Assembly (NCBI RefSeq): GCF_014904065.1
Contig: NZ_JACXJG010000001.1
Coordinates: forward strand, 80,043-88,859
Origin: Gulosibacter sediminis
Lineage (GTDB): Bacteria > Actinomycetota > Actinomycetes > Actinomycetales > Microbacteriaceae
Length of the DNA stretch: 8,817 nucleotides
Direction of reading: 5' to 3'
Shown: one piece after another, positions 1 through 6,472 of the stretch
How the letters are laid out: each line of letters begins with the position of its first letter
Position numbering within the stretch: position 1 is the first letter of the stretch
Notes under the pieces: generated by a model
Told to the model about the DNA's origin: nothing
Seen by the model: the letters and a program-made list of their open reading frames with translations, nothing else
Databases searched by the model: none
Translations under genes and position numbers: made by a program

Positions 1-1103
1 CACTGTCGACCGTCGGTGTCGCCGTTATCGGTGGCCTGCAGATCGCGAGCGGTAACCTCCGCCTCGGCGATGTGCAGGCGTTCATGCAGTATTCGCAGCA
101 GTTCTCGGGTCAGATGGGTCAGGTCGGGCAGATGGCCCCGGTCATTCAGTCGGCCACCGCCTCGGCCGAGCGCGTGTTCGAGCTGCTCGACGCCGAGGAT
201 GAGCCGGAGGACGACCCGAACTCGCCCGACCTCGTGCCGGGCCCCGGCAAGATCGAGTTCGACCACGTCGCGTTCTCGTACTCAAAGGACAAGGACTCGC
301 CCGACTGGCGCCCGCTGATCAAAGACCTCAGCTTCAGCGTCGAGCCCGGCCAGACCGTCGCCATCGTTGGGCCGACGGGCGCCGGTAAGACGACGCTCGT
401 CAACCTCGTCATGCGGTTCTACGACGTCGACTCCGGGCGCATCCTGCTCGACGGGCAGACGACGGGCGAGCTTCGCCGTCACGACGTGCGTGCCCGCACC
501 GGCATGGTGCTGCAAGACCCGTGGCTATTCCAGGGGTCGATCCTCGAGAACATCCGCTACGGCAACGACGACGCGACCGACGAGCAAATCAAGGAGGCGG
601 CGCGCACGACCTACGTCGACCGCTTCGTGCAGTCGCTGCCCGACGGCTACGACACCATGCTCGACGAGGACGCCTCGAACGTCTCGGCGGGTGAGAAGCA
701 GCTCATCACGATCGCCCGCGCGTTCGTTGCCAACCCGGCCGTACTCATCCTCGATGAGGCCACGAGCTCGGTCGACACCCGCACCGAGCTTCTGCTGCAG
801 CAAGCCATGAACGCGCTGCGTCAGGGCCGCACGAGCTTCGTGATCGCGCACCGCCTCTCGACGATTCGCGACGCCGACCTCATTCTCGTGATGGAGCAGG
901 GTTCGATCGTCGAGCAGGGCAACCACGACTCGCTGCTCGCGCAGCAGCGCGCCTACTGGCGCCTCTACCAGTCGCAGTTCTCGGGCGCCGCGACCGACCT
1001 CGACGAGGCCCCCGGCGACGGCACGGCCGAGCACGCGCAGTCGGCGACCGGTGCAACCCCGGTCGTCGGCGGTCCTGCGGGCGAGCAACTGACGGTGAGT
1101 TAG
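1..1103 (+). CDS. ABC exporter, fused membrane/ATPase half-transporter, C-terminal part (5' end outside window)
   Basis: This is the C-terminal 366 residues of a half-size ABC exporter (type IV fold, multidrug/lipid exporter class); the reading frame starts at base 3. Visible residues 1 to about 60 are the end of the transmembrane domain (a hydrophobic helix, then the amphipathic run leading to SATASAERVFELLD). The nucleotide-binding domain follows: Walker A GPTGAGKTT (369-395), Q-loop in VLQDPWLFQG (Q at 513), signature VSAGEKQ (681-701), Walker B VLILDEA with the catalytic Glu (741-761), D-loop SSVD, and switch His in VIAHRLS (849). All catalytic residues are intact, so the site should hydrolyse ATP. 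The signature reads SAGEK instead of SGGQR, a common variant in such exporters. The last ~40 residues are acidic, Ala/Gly-rich and probably disordered. Exporters of this kind often work as heterodimers with a partner encoded next door, which would be upstream and out of view. The substrate cannot be told from the sequence. Confidence 0.95.
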   Translation, partial: LSTVGVAVIGGLQIASGNLRLGDVQAFMQYSQQFSGQMGQVGQMAPVIQSATASAERVFELLDAEDEPEDDPNSPDLVPGPGKIEFDHVAFSYSKDKDSPDWRPLIKDLSFSVEPGQTVAIVGPTGAGKTTLVNLVMRFYDVDSGRILLDGQTTGELRRHDVRARTGMVLQDPWLFQGSILENIRYGNDDATDEQIKEAARTTYVDRFVQSLPDGYDTMLDEDASNVSAGEKQLITIARAFVANPAVLILDEATSSVDTRTELLLQQAMNALRQGRTSFVIAHRLSTIRDADLILVMEQGSIVEQGNHDSLLAQQRAYWRLYQSQFSGAATDLDEAPGDGTAEHAQSATGATPVVGGPAGEQLTVS

Positions 1104-1109
1104 CGAAAC

Positions 1110-1149
1110 GAGTGTGGGCCGCATCCCGAAGGGGATGCGGCCCACACTC
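1110..1149. terminator. Perfect 18-bp hairpin, bidirectional terminator between convergent genes
   Basis: Bases 1110-1127 are the exact reverse complement of 1132-1149, with a four-base loop GAAG (1128-1131). The hairpin starts 7 bases after the ABC exporter stop (1103) and ends 11 bases before the stop of the convergent lipoprotein gene (1160), so it can end transcripts from both sides. The T tract is poor on the plus side (ATTCTCGG) and slightly better on the minus side (GTTTCGC), as often seen in GC-rich actinobacteria. Each arm carries one copy of GCATCC/GGATGC, a word over-represented in this window. Confidence 0.85.
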
Positions 1150-1159
1150 ATTCTCGGGA

Positions 1160-2191
1160 CTACTCGTCGAAGCCGCGGAAGGCCGGGGTGCGCACCTGGG
1201 TGGCCGTGAGGTCACTCGCTGCAACCTCGGCGTACCCCGCGTCGCCACAGTCGGCGAGGTAGTCGCGCTCGCCGCGCTGGTAGATCTCGCACTCGGGCGT
1301 CGACGCGATTGCGTCGCCCGGCGCATCGGGCGCCACTTCGCCCTCGTGCCAGACGACCTGGTCGCAGAGCACGTCGAAATTGGTTGAGTAGGGGTCTCGA
1401 TTGGTCGTGAGCGCGTTTTCGCCGCCGCGGAGCAGGCTGAGGTGACTCTCCTGAAGAATCGGTACCTGCGTCGTCGCGTCGGTTTCGAGTTGCTCCCCGA
1501 GAAACATCGAGCAACCGAGTGTCGCCTGTTCGCTCGACACATAGTCGTTGGGGTCGACATCGCGGTACTCGCCGGTGAATAGCGTCGCATTGAGTTCGCG
1601 GTCGAGCGCCGACCATCCGACGACCGCCCAGCCATCGCCAATCGCCGCAAAGTGGTCGAAACCGTGGCCCTCGCTCTCGGAGCCCTCGACTCGATAGAAG
1701 GCCACGTTCGGCGTCGGGGTATCGGTGAGTGTGTAGTTGTTGGCTTCGAGGTCGGCAATGAACGCGTCGAACGAGTCAGACGTCTCCACGTAGGAATAGA
1801 GCACGCCCACCTCGTAGTCGCTGCCGTAGATCGAGCAACTGAGGCCGCGATCGATGGGCGTCGCGGTGCCGGTGGCGCCGGTCTTGTCGAGCTGGAAGGT
1901 GCCGCCGGTGACGGCGACCTGTTCCTTGAGGCCCCAGCCGGGCATCGAGAGGTCGAACGCAGCATCGTGCGCCATCACGCCGGGGCAGCTCAGCGTCGAC
2001 ACTGGCGCGGTCTCGGCGGCATCGGTCGTTTCGGGCGCGGCGGTCTGCGTCGAGGATGCACCGGGCGACTCATTCACCGGCGGTGGCGTCGCGGACGGGC
2101 GGGGGTCGGAGCCGCCGAATGCGCATCCGGTGAGCAACAGCATCGCTGCCGCGGTGAGGGCGAAAGGGGCGGGGCTCAGGCGTCGAGTCAC
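1160..2191 (-). CDS. Secreted lipoprotein of unknown function, six extra cysteines
   Basis: This encodes a 343-residue predicted lipoprotein. The N-terminus has Arg-Arg (residues 3-4), a hydrophobic stretch (about 9-20) and the lipobox LLTGC with the lipidated Cys at 23, so the mature protein should be anchored to the outer face of the membrane. A Ser/Thr/Pro/Ala linker (about 26-67) precedes a folded domain. Beyond the lipobox there are six Cys (69, 119, 227, 276, 301, 315), enough for three disulfides outside the cell. I do not recognise the family. The two-part pattern (Cys 69/119 and Cys 227/276, each pair about 50 residues apart) could mean two related halves, but I could not align them with confidence. 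The frame is open upstream to 2398. I chose GTG 2191 because GGAG sits 6 bases before it and the signal peptide then has normal length; ATG 2203 and ATG 2224 are alternatives. The gene lies 70 bases downstream of maf and may be read through from it. Confidence 0.85.
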   Translation of the reverse strand: MTRRLSPAPFALTAAAMLLLTGCAFGGSDPRPSATPPPVNESPGASSTQTAAPETTDAAETAPVSTLSCPGVMAHDAAFDLSMPGWGLKEQVAVTGGTFQLDKTGATGTATPIDRGLSCSIYGSDYEVGVLYSYVETSDSFDAFIADLEANNYTLTDTPTPNVAFYRVEGSESEGHGFDHFAAIGDGWAVVGWSALDRELNATLFTGEYRDVDPNDYVSSEQATLGCSMFLGEQLETDATTQVPILQESHLSLLRGGENALTTNRDPYSTNFDVLCDQVVWHEGEVAPDAPGDAIASTPECEIYQRGERDYLADCGDAGYAEVAASDLTATQVRTPAFRGFDE

Positions 2192-2197
2192 GCGAAT

Positions 2198-2201
2198 CTC
2201 C
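2198..2201 (-). promoter_or_regulatory. Shine-Dalgarno GGAG that decides the lipoprotein start
   Basis: On the minus strand GGAG (2201 to 2198) lies 6 bases before GTG 2191. It overlaps the in-frame ATG at 2203, which itself has no recognisable ribosome binding site, so the GTG is the better start. Confidence 0.55.
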
Positions 2202-2261
2202 ATTGTTCGGTGGGCTTGCTCCATCGTCGCATGAGCAGCGGCCCGCCACACCCCAGTCGCG

Positions 2262-2897
2262 CTAGCTCGCGGCGCCTGGGCGATTCCAGAGGGCAGGCCA
2301 CGAGCCGCCGAGCTCGCGCACGAGACGACGCACGACGGGCAACGAGATGCCGATGACCGTCGATGGGTCGCCGTCGATACGGTCAATGAAGGCACCACCG
2401 AGCGAGTCGATTGTGAAGGCGCCCGCGACGAAGAGTGGTTCGCCCGAGGCGACGTACGCGTCGATCTCGGCGTCGTCGAGGTCGTCAGCGAACGTCAGGG
2501 TCGCCGACTTCACGGCGCCGACGCCGACCGCGCCGTCGTGCCCCTCGCGCCGATCGACGAGCCAGTGGCCCGACCACAGCGTGCCGCTCTTGCCGCGCTG
2601 CTGTTCCCAGCGTTCGCGGGCGCGCTCAGGCGTGTGCGGTTTGCCCTGAAGCACGCCGTTGACCTCGAACATCGAGTCGCCGCCGAGCACGAAGCCATCG
2701 AGCGTATCCTCGCCATCGGCCACCGCGAGCGCCTTCGCGCGCGCGAGCGTCAGGACTGTCTCGGCCGGCGTGAGCGAGCCCGCGGCCGCAAGCACCGCAT
2801 CCTCGTCGACGTCGCTCGGGCGCACGATGGGCTCGATGCCGGCGGCGCGGAGCACCTCGAGGCGGGCGGGGGAGGTGGAGGCAAGAATCAACGACAT
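2262..2897 (-). CDS. maf: Maf family nucleoside triphosphate pyrophosphatase
   Basis: This encodes a 211-residue Maf/YhdE-type enzyme. The family hydrolyses non-canonical or surplus nucleoside triphosphates (dTTP, UTP or modified NTPs, by subfamily) to the monophosphate and pyrophosphate in the cytosol; which substrate applies here cannot be read from the sequence. The N-terminal phosphate-binding motif is LASTSPARLEVL (residues 4-15), where the more usual SPRR is SPAR. VDEDA follows near residue 30, then GGDSMFEVNG...QGKPHTPERA as the central acidic/GKP motif, and SGEPLFVAGAFTIDSLGG with IDGDPSTVIGISL at the C-terminal end. Length is normal for the family. Start ATG 2897 is chosen because the conserved LASTSP follows at once and a -10 element lies 7 bases upstream; the frame runs open to 2999, but that extension has no family character. 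In M. tuberculosis maf (Rv3282) directly follows accE5; here the methyltransferase and a small membrane gene lie between. Confidence 0.93.
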   Translation of the reverse strand: MSLILASTSPARLEVLRAAGIEPIVRPSDVDEDAVLAAAGSLTPAETVLTLARAKALAVADGEDTLDGFVLGGDSMFEVNGVLQGKPHTPERARERWEQQRGKSGTLWSGHWLVDRREGHDGAVGVGAVKSATLTFADDLDDAEIDAYVASGEPLFVAGAFTIDSLGGAFIDRIDGDPSTVIGISLPVVRRLVRELGGSWPALWNRPGAAS

Positions 2898-2904
2898 GCG
2901 CGCC

Positions 2905-2910
2905 AGTTTA
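2905..2910 (-). promoter_or_regulatory. Candidate -10 element TAAACT for a leaderless maf mRNA
   Basis: On the minus strand TAAACT lies exactly 7 bases before the maf ATG. There is no Shine-Dalgarno sequence. This is the spacing expected if transcription starts at, or next to, the A of the start codon. No clear -35 hexamer is visible. The element lies in the 38-bp gap after the small membrane gene, so maf may be transcribed on its own. Confidence 0.55.
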
Positions 2911-2935
2911 GGCAGGCGGGTGAACGCGGCCGGCG

Positions 2936-3154
2936 TCAGTCGCGGCGCGTGCGGATGCGCAGGCCGAGCACGAACATCACGATGCCCGCGATGAGGCACA
3001 CGAGCGTGAGGATGAGCGAGACCGCCATCGCGATGTCGTCGCCGGCGCTGCGCTTGATGCCGTCCGAGCTGAGTGCCCCGGCAACGATGAGAATGATGCC
3101 GACGATCATGAGGGCGACGCCGCCCTTGCGCTTCGGTGCCTTCGGAGTACTCAT
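2936..3154 (-). CDS. Small two-helix membrane protein, function unknown
   Basis: This encodes a 72-residue protein starting MSTPKAPKRKGG. A basic N-terminus is followed by one hydrophobic helix (about residues 13-27), a short charged loop (SSDGIKRSAGDD), a second helix (about 41-62) and a basic tail LRIRTRRD. The positive charges at both ends suggest that both termini are in the cytosol and the loop is outside. I do not recognise a family with certainty; such short proteins are common unassigned genes in actinobacteria. ATG 3154 is preferred over the open frame to 3196, because a TAGCGT element lies 7 bases upstream and the upstream residues lie over promoter DNA. The gene diverges from the RNA methyltransferase with 56 bases between the start codons. 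Confidence 0.75.
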   Translation of the reverse strand: MSTPKAPKRKGGVALMIVGIILIVAGALSSDGIKRSAGDDIAMAVSLILTLVCLIAGIVMFVLGLRIRTRRD

Positions 3155-3161
3155 CGCGCCA

Positions 3162-3167
3162 ACGCTA
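3162..3167 (-). promoter_or_regulatory. Candidate -10 element TAGCGT for the small membrane gene
   Basis: On the minus strand TAGCGT is followed by 7 bases (TGGCGCG) and ATG 3154, with no Shine-Dalgarno sequence, which fits a leaderless mRNA. It lies about 30 bp from the opposite-facing -10 at 3198, so two polymerases could hardly occupy both promoters at once. Confidence 0.5.
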
Positions 3168-3197
3168 GCAGCCGGGACCGCAGCGGGCCGCGCCAAC

Positions 3198-3203
3198 TAG
3201 ACT
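3198..3203 (+). promoter_or_regulatory. Candidate -10 element TAGACT for the RNA methyltransferase gene
   Basis: TAGACT is followed by 7 bases (TGTTGGC) and GTG 3211, again without a Shine-Dalgarno sequence. It sits inside the inverted repeat CGCCAAC-N7-GTTGGCG. The DNA 17-18 bases upstream (GGACCG) matches a -35 consensus only weakly. Confidence 0.55.
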
Positions 3204-3210
3204 TGTTGGC

Positions 3211-4509
3211 GTGACTGAAACCACTGCATCCGAGCTCGTTCCGGGCCAGATCGTTGAACTGACCGTCGGCGATGTAGCCCACGGCGGCATCTTCGTCGCT
3301 CGCCACGAGTCGGGACGGGTCGTGTTTGTCTCGGATGCGTTGCCCGGCGAGCGCGTCGAGGTGCGCGTCGCCGAAGTGAAGAAGCGCTTCGCCCGTGGCG
3401 AGACGCTGCGCGTGCTCGAGGCCGCGCCCGAGCGTCAGGAGCACGTTTGGGCGGCGGCGTCGCTCGACCGTGCGCCTGAGGATCGCGCCGGCGGTGCCGA
3501 ATTTGGGCACACCCTGCCCGAGTTCGGGCGCGAGCTAAAGCGGCGCGTGCTTGCCGATGCGATGGTCCGCTTCGGCGGCGTTGACGCCGATGGCGCGCTG
3601 CTTGGCGAACTCGAGGTGGCGGGCCTGCCCGGCGACGACGAGTCGCGCGGCACCGGCTGGCGCACCCGCCTCACGCTGCACGTCGATGCCGACAAGCGCG
3701 TCGGGCCGTATGCCGCCCGATCGCACCGCATCGTCGATGTCGACGACCTGCCGCTCGCCTTCAGCGACATCGAGGAGTCGGCGCTCGCCGAGATCCGCGC
3801 CGGCTCGCGTTCGCCCGGACGCATTGACTTCGTCGCGCCGGCTGACCACGAGGTGCACCTACTTCGCCGCCCCGATGCGAAGCCGGCCCGCGCTGCCGGC
3901 ATCGTGCACGAGCGAGTGCACGACTTCGCGTTCGACGTGAACGAAGACGGGTTCTGGCAGATCCACCGCGGCGCCGCGACGACCCTGTTCGACGCGGTCG
4001 GCGAGGCGCTTGATCGCGAGCACTTCGACGCCGCAGCCCAGCACCTTGACCTCTACGGCGGCGTCGGCTTGCTCGGTGCGGCGCTTGCGGCCGCGGCGGG
4101 GGAGCCGGGCATCCGGCTCGAGTCGGTCGAGGTGGCCGAGGAAGCCACGACGCACGCCGCCGCGAACCTTGCCCGCTGGGAGGGCACCTCGGCGGTGACC
4201 TCGGCGGTCGACCGCTACCTGCGCGGGCTGGCTACGACGGCGGATGCGTCGCTGCGCGAATCCCTCGCCGCTGGCACCGTCGTGCTCGACCCGCCGCGCT
4301 CGGGCGCCAAGGCCCCAGTGATCGACGCGCTCGCGGCGCTCGAGCCGCAGCAACTCATCTACGTGGCCTGCGACCCCGTCGCGCTCGGCCGCGACACCGG
4401 ACTCCTGCGCGAGCGCGGCTACGAACTCACCCGCCTGCGCGCCTTCGACCTCTTCCCGAACACGCACCACGTCGAGGCCGTGGCCACTTTCATCCGCGCC
4501 GCCCACTAG
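3211..4509 (+). CDS. TRAM-domain class I SAM-dependent RNA m5U methyltransferase (TrmA/RlmC/RlmD family)
   Basis: This encodes a 432-residue member of the family that transfers a methyl group from S-adenosylmethionine to C5 of uridine in rRNA or tRNA. Residues about 9-70 form the TRAM RNA-binding domain (VPGQIVELTVGDVAHGG...DALPGERVEVRV). The central region carries GFWQIHRG (247-254, SAM contact). The methyltransferase domain has motif I LDLYGGVG (279-286), DPPRSG (360-365), the nucleophilic Cys 387 in YVACDP, and the C-terminal FPNTHHVEAV with the presumed general base Glu 422. The core active site is complete. The [4Fe-4S] cluster cysteines of RlmD-like members are gone: where CGGC is usual the protein reads AGGA (93-96), and Cys 387 is the only cysteine. 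Which uridine is modified cannot be told. GTG 3211 is chosen because the TRAM domain begins at once and a -10 lies 7 bases upstream. It runs convergent to accE with a 24-base gap. Confidence 0.92.
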   Translation: MTETTASELVPGQIVELTVGDVAHGGIFVARHESGRVVFVSDALPGERVEVRVAEVKKRFARGETLRVLEAAPERQEHVWAAASLDRAPEDRAGGAEFGHTLPEFGRELKRRVLADAMVRFGGVDADGALLGELEVAGLPGDDESRGTGWRTRLTLHVDADKRVGPYAARSHRIVDVDDLPLAFSDIEESALAEIRAGSRSPGRIDFVAPADHEVHLLRRPDAKPARAAGIVHERVHDFAFDVNEDGFWQIHRGAATTLFDAVGEALDREHFDAAAQHLDLYGGVGLLGAALAAAAGEPGIRLESVEVAEEATTHAAANLARWEGTSAVTSAVDRYLRGLATTADASLRESLAAGTVVLDPPRSGAKAPVIDALAALEPQQLIYVACDPVALGRDTGLLRERGYELTRLRAFDLFPNTHHVEAVATFIRAAH

Positions 4510-4533
4510 CAGGCGGTGCCGCGCGGGCGCTCG

Positions 4534-4797
4534 CTAGCGGTAGCGGTCGGTGAGGATCTGCTGCGCGGTGACGCCGCCACGCGTGGCGCGCTGCGTGCGC
4601 TGCCAGGGTGTGAGCCGCGCGGGGCGGTCGCGCGGGCGGTCGACCGACACACCCGCGGTGAACATGACGCCGAGGGTGCCCGCAATCGCGGCGAGTTCGT
4701 CTTCGGTCGGGTTGCCGCGCGGCAGTCGCGCGTCGCCCGGCGTGAGCGAGTCGGTGAGGTCGATATCCGGAATCCGGACCTTTGGTTGCTTCGACAT
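4534..4797 (-). CDS. accE: Acyl-CoA carboxylase epsilon subunit
   Basis: This encodes an 87-residue protein of the actinobacterial AccE/PccE family, a small non-catalytic subunit that binds the carboxyltransferase beta subunit and stimulates the complex. The recognisable part is RGNPTEDELAAIAGTL (residues 27-42), the family's conserved GNPT...ELAA helix; a basic C-terminal half follows with one conserved-type Trp (LTPWQRTQRATR). Length is within the usual range. Its ATG shares one base with the TAA stop of the beta gene (TAATG at 4799-4795) and has no clear ribosome binding site, so it is probably translated by re-initiation and kept in proportion to the beta subunit. The downstream end faces the stop of the convergent RNA methyltransferase; no convincing terminator lies in the 24-base gap. 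Confidence 0.93.
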   Translation of the reverse strand: MSKQPKVRIPDIDLTDSLTPGDARLPRGNPTEDELAAIAGTLGVMFTAGVSVDRPRDRPARLTPWQRTQRATRGGVTAQQILTDRYR

Positions 4798-6404
4798 TAG
4801 AGCGGAATGTTCCCGTGCTTCTTCGGTGGCAGCGACGCGCGCTTCGAGCGCAGCGACCGCAGCGCCTTCGTCAGCGTGACGCGGGTCGACGCCGGTTCGA
4901 TGATCGAGTCGAGCTCGCCACGCTCGGCCGCGAGGTACGGCGTCGCCACCGAGTACGTGTACTCGTCGGCGAGCTTTTTGCCCAGCGCGGCGGCGTCCTC
5001 ACCCGCCTCCTCGGCGGCCTTGATGTCGCGGCGGTAGAGGATGTTCACGGCGCCCTGGCCGCCCATCACGGCGATCTCGGCGGTCGGCCACGCGAAGTTG
5101 AGGTCGGCGCCGATCTGCTTCGAACCCATGACGATGTATGCGCCGCCGTAGGCCTTGCGCAGAATCACGGTGACGAGCGGCACGGTCGCCTCGGCGTATG
5201 CGTAGAGCAGCTTCGCGCCGCGGCGAATAACGCCCGACCACTCCTCTTCGGTGCCGGGCAGGTAGCCGGGCACGTCGACGAGGGTGACGATGGGGATCGA
5301 GAACGAGTCGCACATCCGCAGGAAGCGCGCCGCCTTCTCGCCCGCGGCGATGTTCAACGTGCCGGCCATCTGGTTCGGCTGGTTCGCGATGATGCCGATC
5401 GGCGAGCCCTCAAGGCGGGCGAAACCGACGATGACGTTCGGCGCATAGAGCTCCTGCACCTGCAGAAACTCGCCGTCGTCGACGACCGACTCGATCACCG
5501 AGAGCATGTCATACGGCTGGTTCGGCGAGTCGGGCACGATCGTGTTGAGCTGGCGGTCGGCGTCGGTGACCTCGAGGGTCGAGACAGCGTCGTAGGTCGG
5601 CAGCTCGGCGAGGTTGTTGTCGGGCAGGTAGCTGAGCAGGTTGCGCGCGTAGTCGAGCGCATCGTCTTCGTCCGACGCGAGGTAGTGCGAGACGCCCGAC
5701 ACCTTGTTGTGGGCGAGCGCGCCGCCGAGCTCCTCCATGCCGACGTCCTCGCCCGTGACAGTCTTGATGACGTCGGGGCCGGTGACGAACATGTGCGAGG
5801 TCTTGTCGACCATGATCACGAAGTCGGTGAGTGCGGGCGAGTACACGGCGCCACCGGCCGCGGGGCCCATGACGATCGAGATCTGCGGGATCACGCCCGA
5901 CGCGCGCGTGTTGAGACGGAAGATCTCGCCGTACTTACCGAGCGCGATCACGCCCTCCTGGATGCGCGCCCCGCCCGAGTCGAGGATGCCGATGATCGGC
6001 ACGCCGGTCTTCAGCGCGTGCTCCATGATCTTCACGATCTTCTGCCCGGCGACCTCGCCGAGCGAGCCGCCGAACACCGTGAAGTTCTGCGAGTAGACGG
6101 CGACGTTGCGGCCGTGGATCGTGCCGGTGCCGATCACGACGGAGTCGCCGAACGGCCGGCTCTTGTCCATGCCGAACGCGGTGGTGCGATGGCGCACGTA
6201 CTCGTCGAACTCGACGAACGAGCCCGGGTCGAGCAGCGCAAGGATGCGTTCGCGGGCGGTGTTCTTGCCCTTGGCATGCTGCTTCTCGGCGGCACGAGCT
6301 TCGGCGTCGGTGACGGCCTCGGCGTGGCGGTGCTTCAGGTCTCGGATGCGGCCTGCGGTCGAGAGGTCGACCTCGGGCTCGCTCGCGGCGGGCTTGTCAT
6401 TCAT
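4797..6404 (-). CDS. accD: Acyl-CoA carboxylase carboxyltransferase (beta) subunit
   Basis: This encodes a 535-residue protein of the PccB/AccB/AccD5 type. It transfers CO2 from carboxybiotin on the alpha subunit to acetyl-CoA or propionyl-CoA, giving malonyl-CoA or methylmalonyl-CoA for fatty acid synthesis. The crotonase-fold N-half holds [10 protein letters not shown] (142-151) and [16 protein letters not shown] (180-195). The C-half holds [10 protein letters not shown] (341-350), [12 protein letters not shown] (377-388), [12 protein letters not shown] (418-429) and the family-typical end [12 protein letters not shown]. Residue 424 is Ile, where propionyl-CoA-specific enzymes such as Streptomyces PccB have Asp (D422), so acetyl-CoA use is plausible. 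ATG 6404 gives normal length; the frame is open to 6518, but that part lies over the promoter region. The gene is coupled to accE and divergent from birA, which modifies its partner subunit. Orthologue by position of M. tuberculosis accD5. Confidence 0.96.
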   Translation of the reverse strand: MNDKPAASEPEVDLSTAGRIRDLKHRHAEAVTDAEARAAEKQHAKGKNTARERILALLDPGSFVEFDEYVRHRTTAFGMDKSRPFGDSVVIGTGTIHGRNVAVYSQNFTVFGGSLGEVAGQKIVKIMEHALKTGVPIIGILDSGGARIQEGVIALGKYGEIFRLNTRASGVIPQISIVMGPAAGGAVYSPALTDFVIMVDKTSHMFVTGPDVIKTVTGEDVGMEELGGALAHNKVSGVSHYLASDEDDALDYARNLLSYLPDNNLAELPTYDAVSTLEVTDADRQLNTIVPDSPNQPYDMLSVIESVVDDGEFLQVQELYAPNVIVGFARLEGSPIGIIANQPNQMAGTLNIAAGEKAARFLRMCDSFSIPIVTLVDVPGYLPGTEEEWSGVIRRGAKLLYAYAEATVPLVTVILRKAYGGAYIVMGSKQIGADLNFAWPTAEIAVMGGQGAVNILYRRDIKAAEEAGEDAAALGKKLADEYTYSVATPYLAAERGELDSIIEPASTRVTLTKALRSLRSKRASLPPKKHGNIPL

Positions 6405-6411
6405 CCTGCCC

Positions 6412-6417
6412 ACCCTA
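6412..6417 (-). promoter_or_regulatory. Candidate -10 element TAGGGT for accD-accE
   Basis: On the minus strand TAGGGT is followed by 7 bases (GGGCAGG) and ATG 6404, the same spacing as the three candidates near 2900-3210. An overlapping TATAGG (6419 to 6414) is an alternative -10. The GGGTGGGCAGG before the ATG is purine-rich but is not a proper Shine-Dalgarno. No good -35 is seen. Confidence 0.45.
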
Positions 6418-6472
6418 TACGCGCCGGGGTCCCAATCTGTGGATGAAACCTCGTATACATCGCGGAAGATTC

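Larger units (their letters stand above)
3155..3211. repeat. Three copies of CGCCAAC in the divergent promoter region (candidate operator)
   Basis: The 9-mer CGCGCCAAC occurs twice in direct orientation (3155-3163 and 3189-3197), each followed by a CTAG or TAG. A third copy of its 7-base core is inverted at 3205-3211 (GTTGGCG). The last two copies form an inverted repeat with a 7-base spacer that holds the TAGACT -10 element. The shorter core CGCGCCA also lies just ahead of maf (2899-2905). This could be a regulator binding site or simply a favoured start-region sequence; no binding protein is identified. Confidence 0.4.

Noticed and set aside
880..1965. A 361-codon minus-strand open frame crossing the terminator hairpin
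   Set aside because: It overlaps the ABC exporter end, the hairpin and the lipoprotein gene in a different frame. The translation is Arg/Ser/Thr-rich, typical of an out-of-frame GC-rich reading.
2192..2398. N-terminal extension of the lipoprotein to 2398
   Set aside because: It would bury the signal peptide 69 residues inside and overlap the maf 3' end. GTG 2191 has a GGAG site and a normal lipoprotein signal peptide.
4513..4522. GCGG-TG-CCGC palindrome between the methyltransferase and accE as a terminator
   Set aside because: The loop is only two bases and the stem four, with no T tract; it is expected by chance in GC-rich DNA.
4782..6446. A 554-codon open frame on the plus strand opposite accD
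   Set aside because: It is a mirror of the carboxyltransferase gene caused by GC-rich third positions. Its translation is Arg/Val/Asp/His-rich with no recognisable domain, and accD is unmistakable on the other strand.
6453..6458. GTATAC palindrome as a regulator site
   Set aside because: It is a bare hexamer with no symmetric flanks; too short to call.
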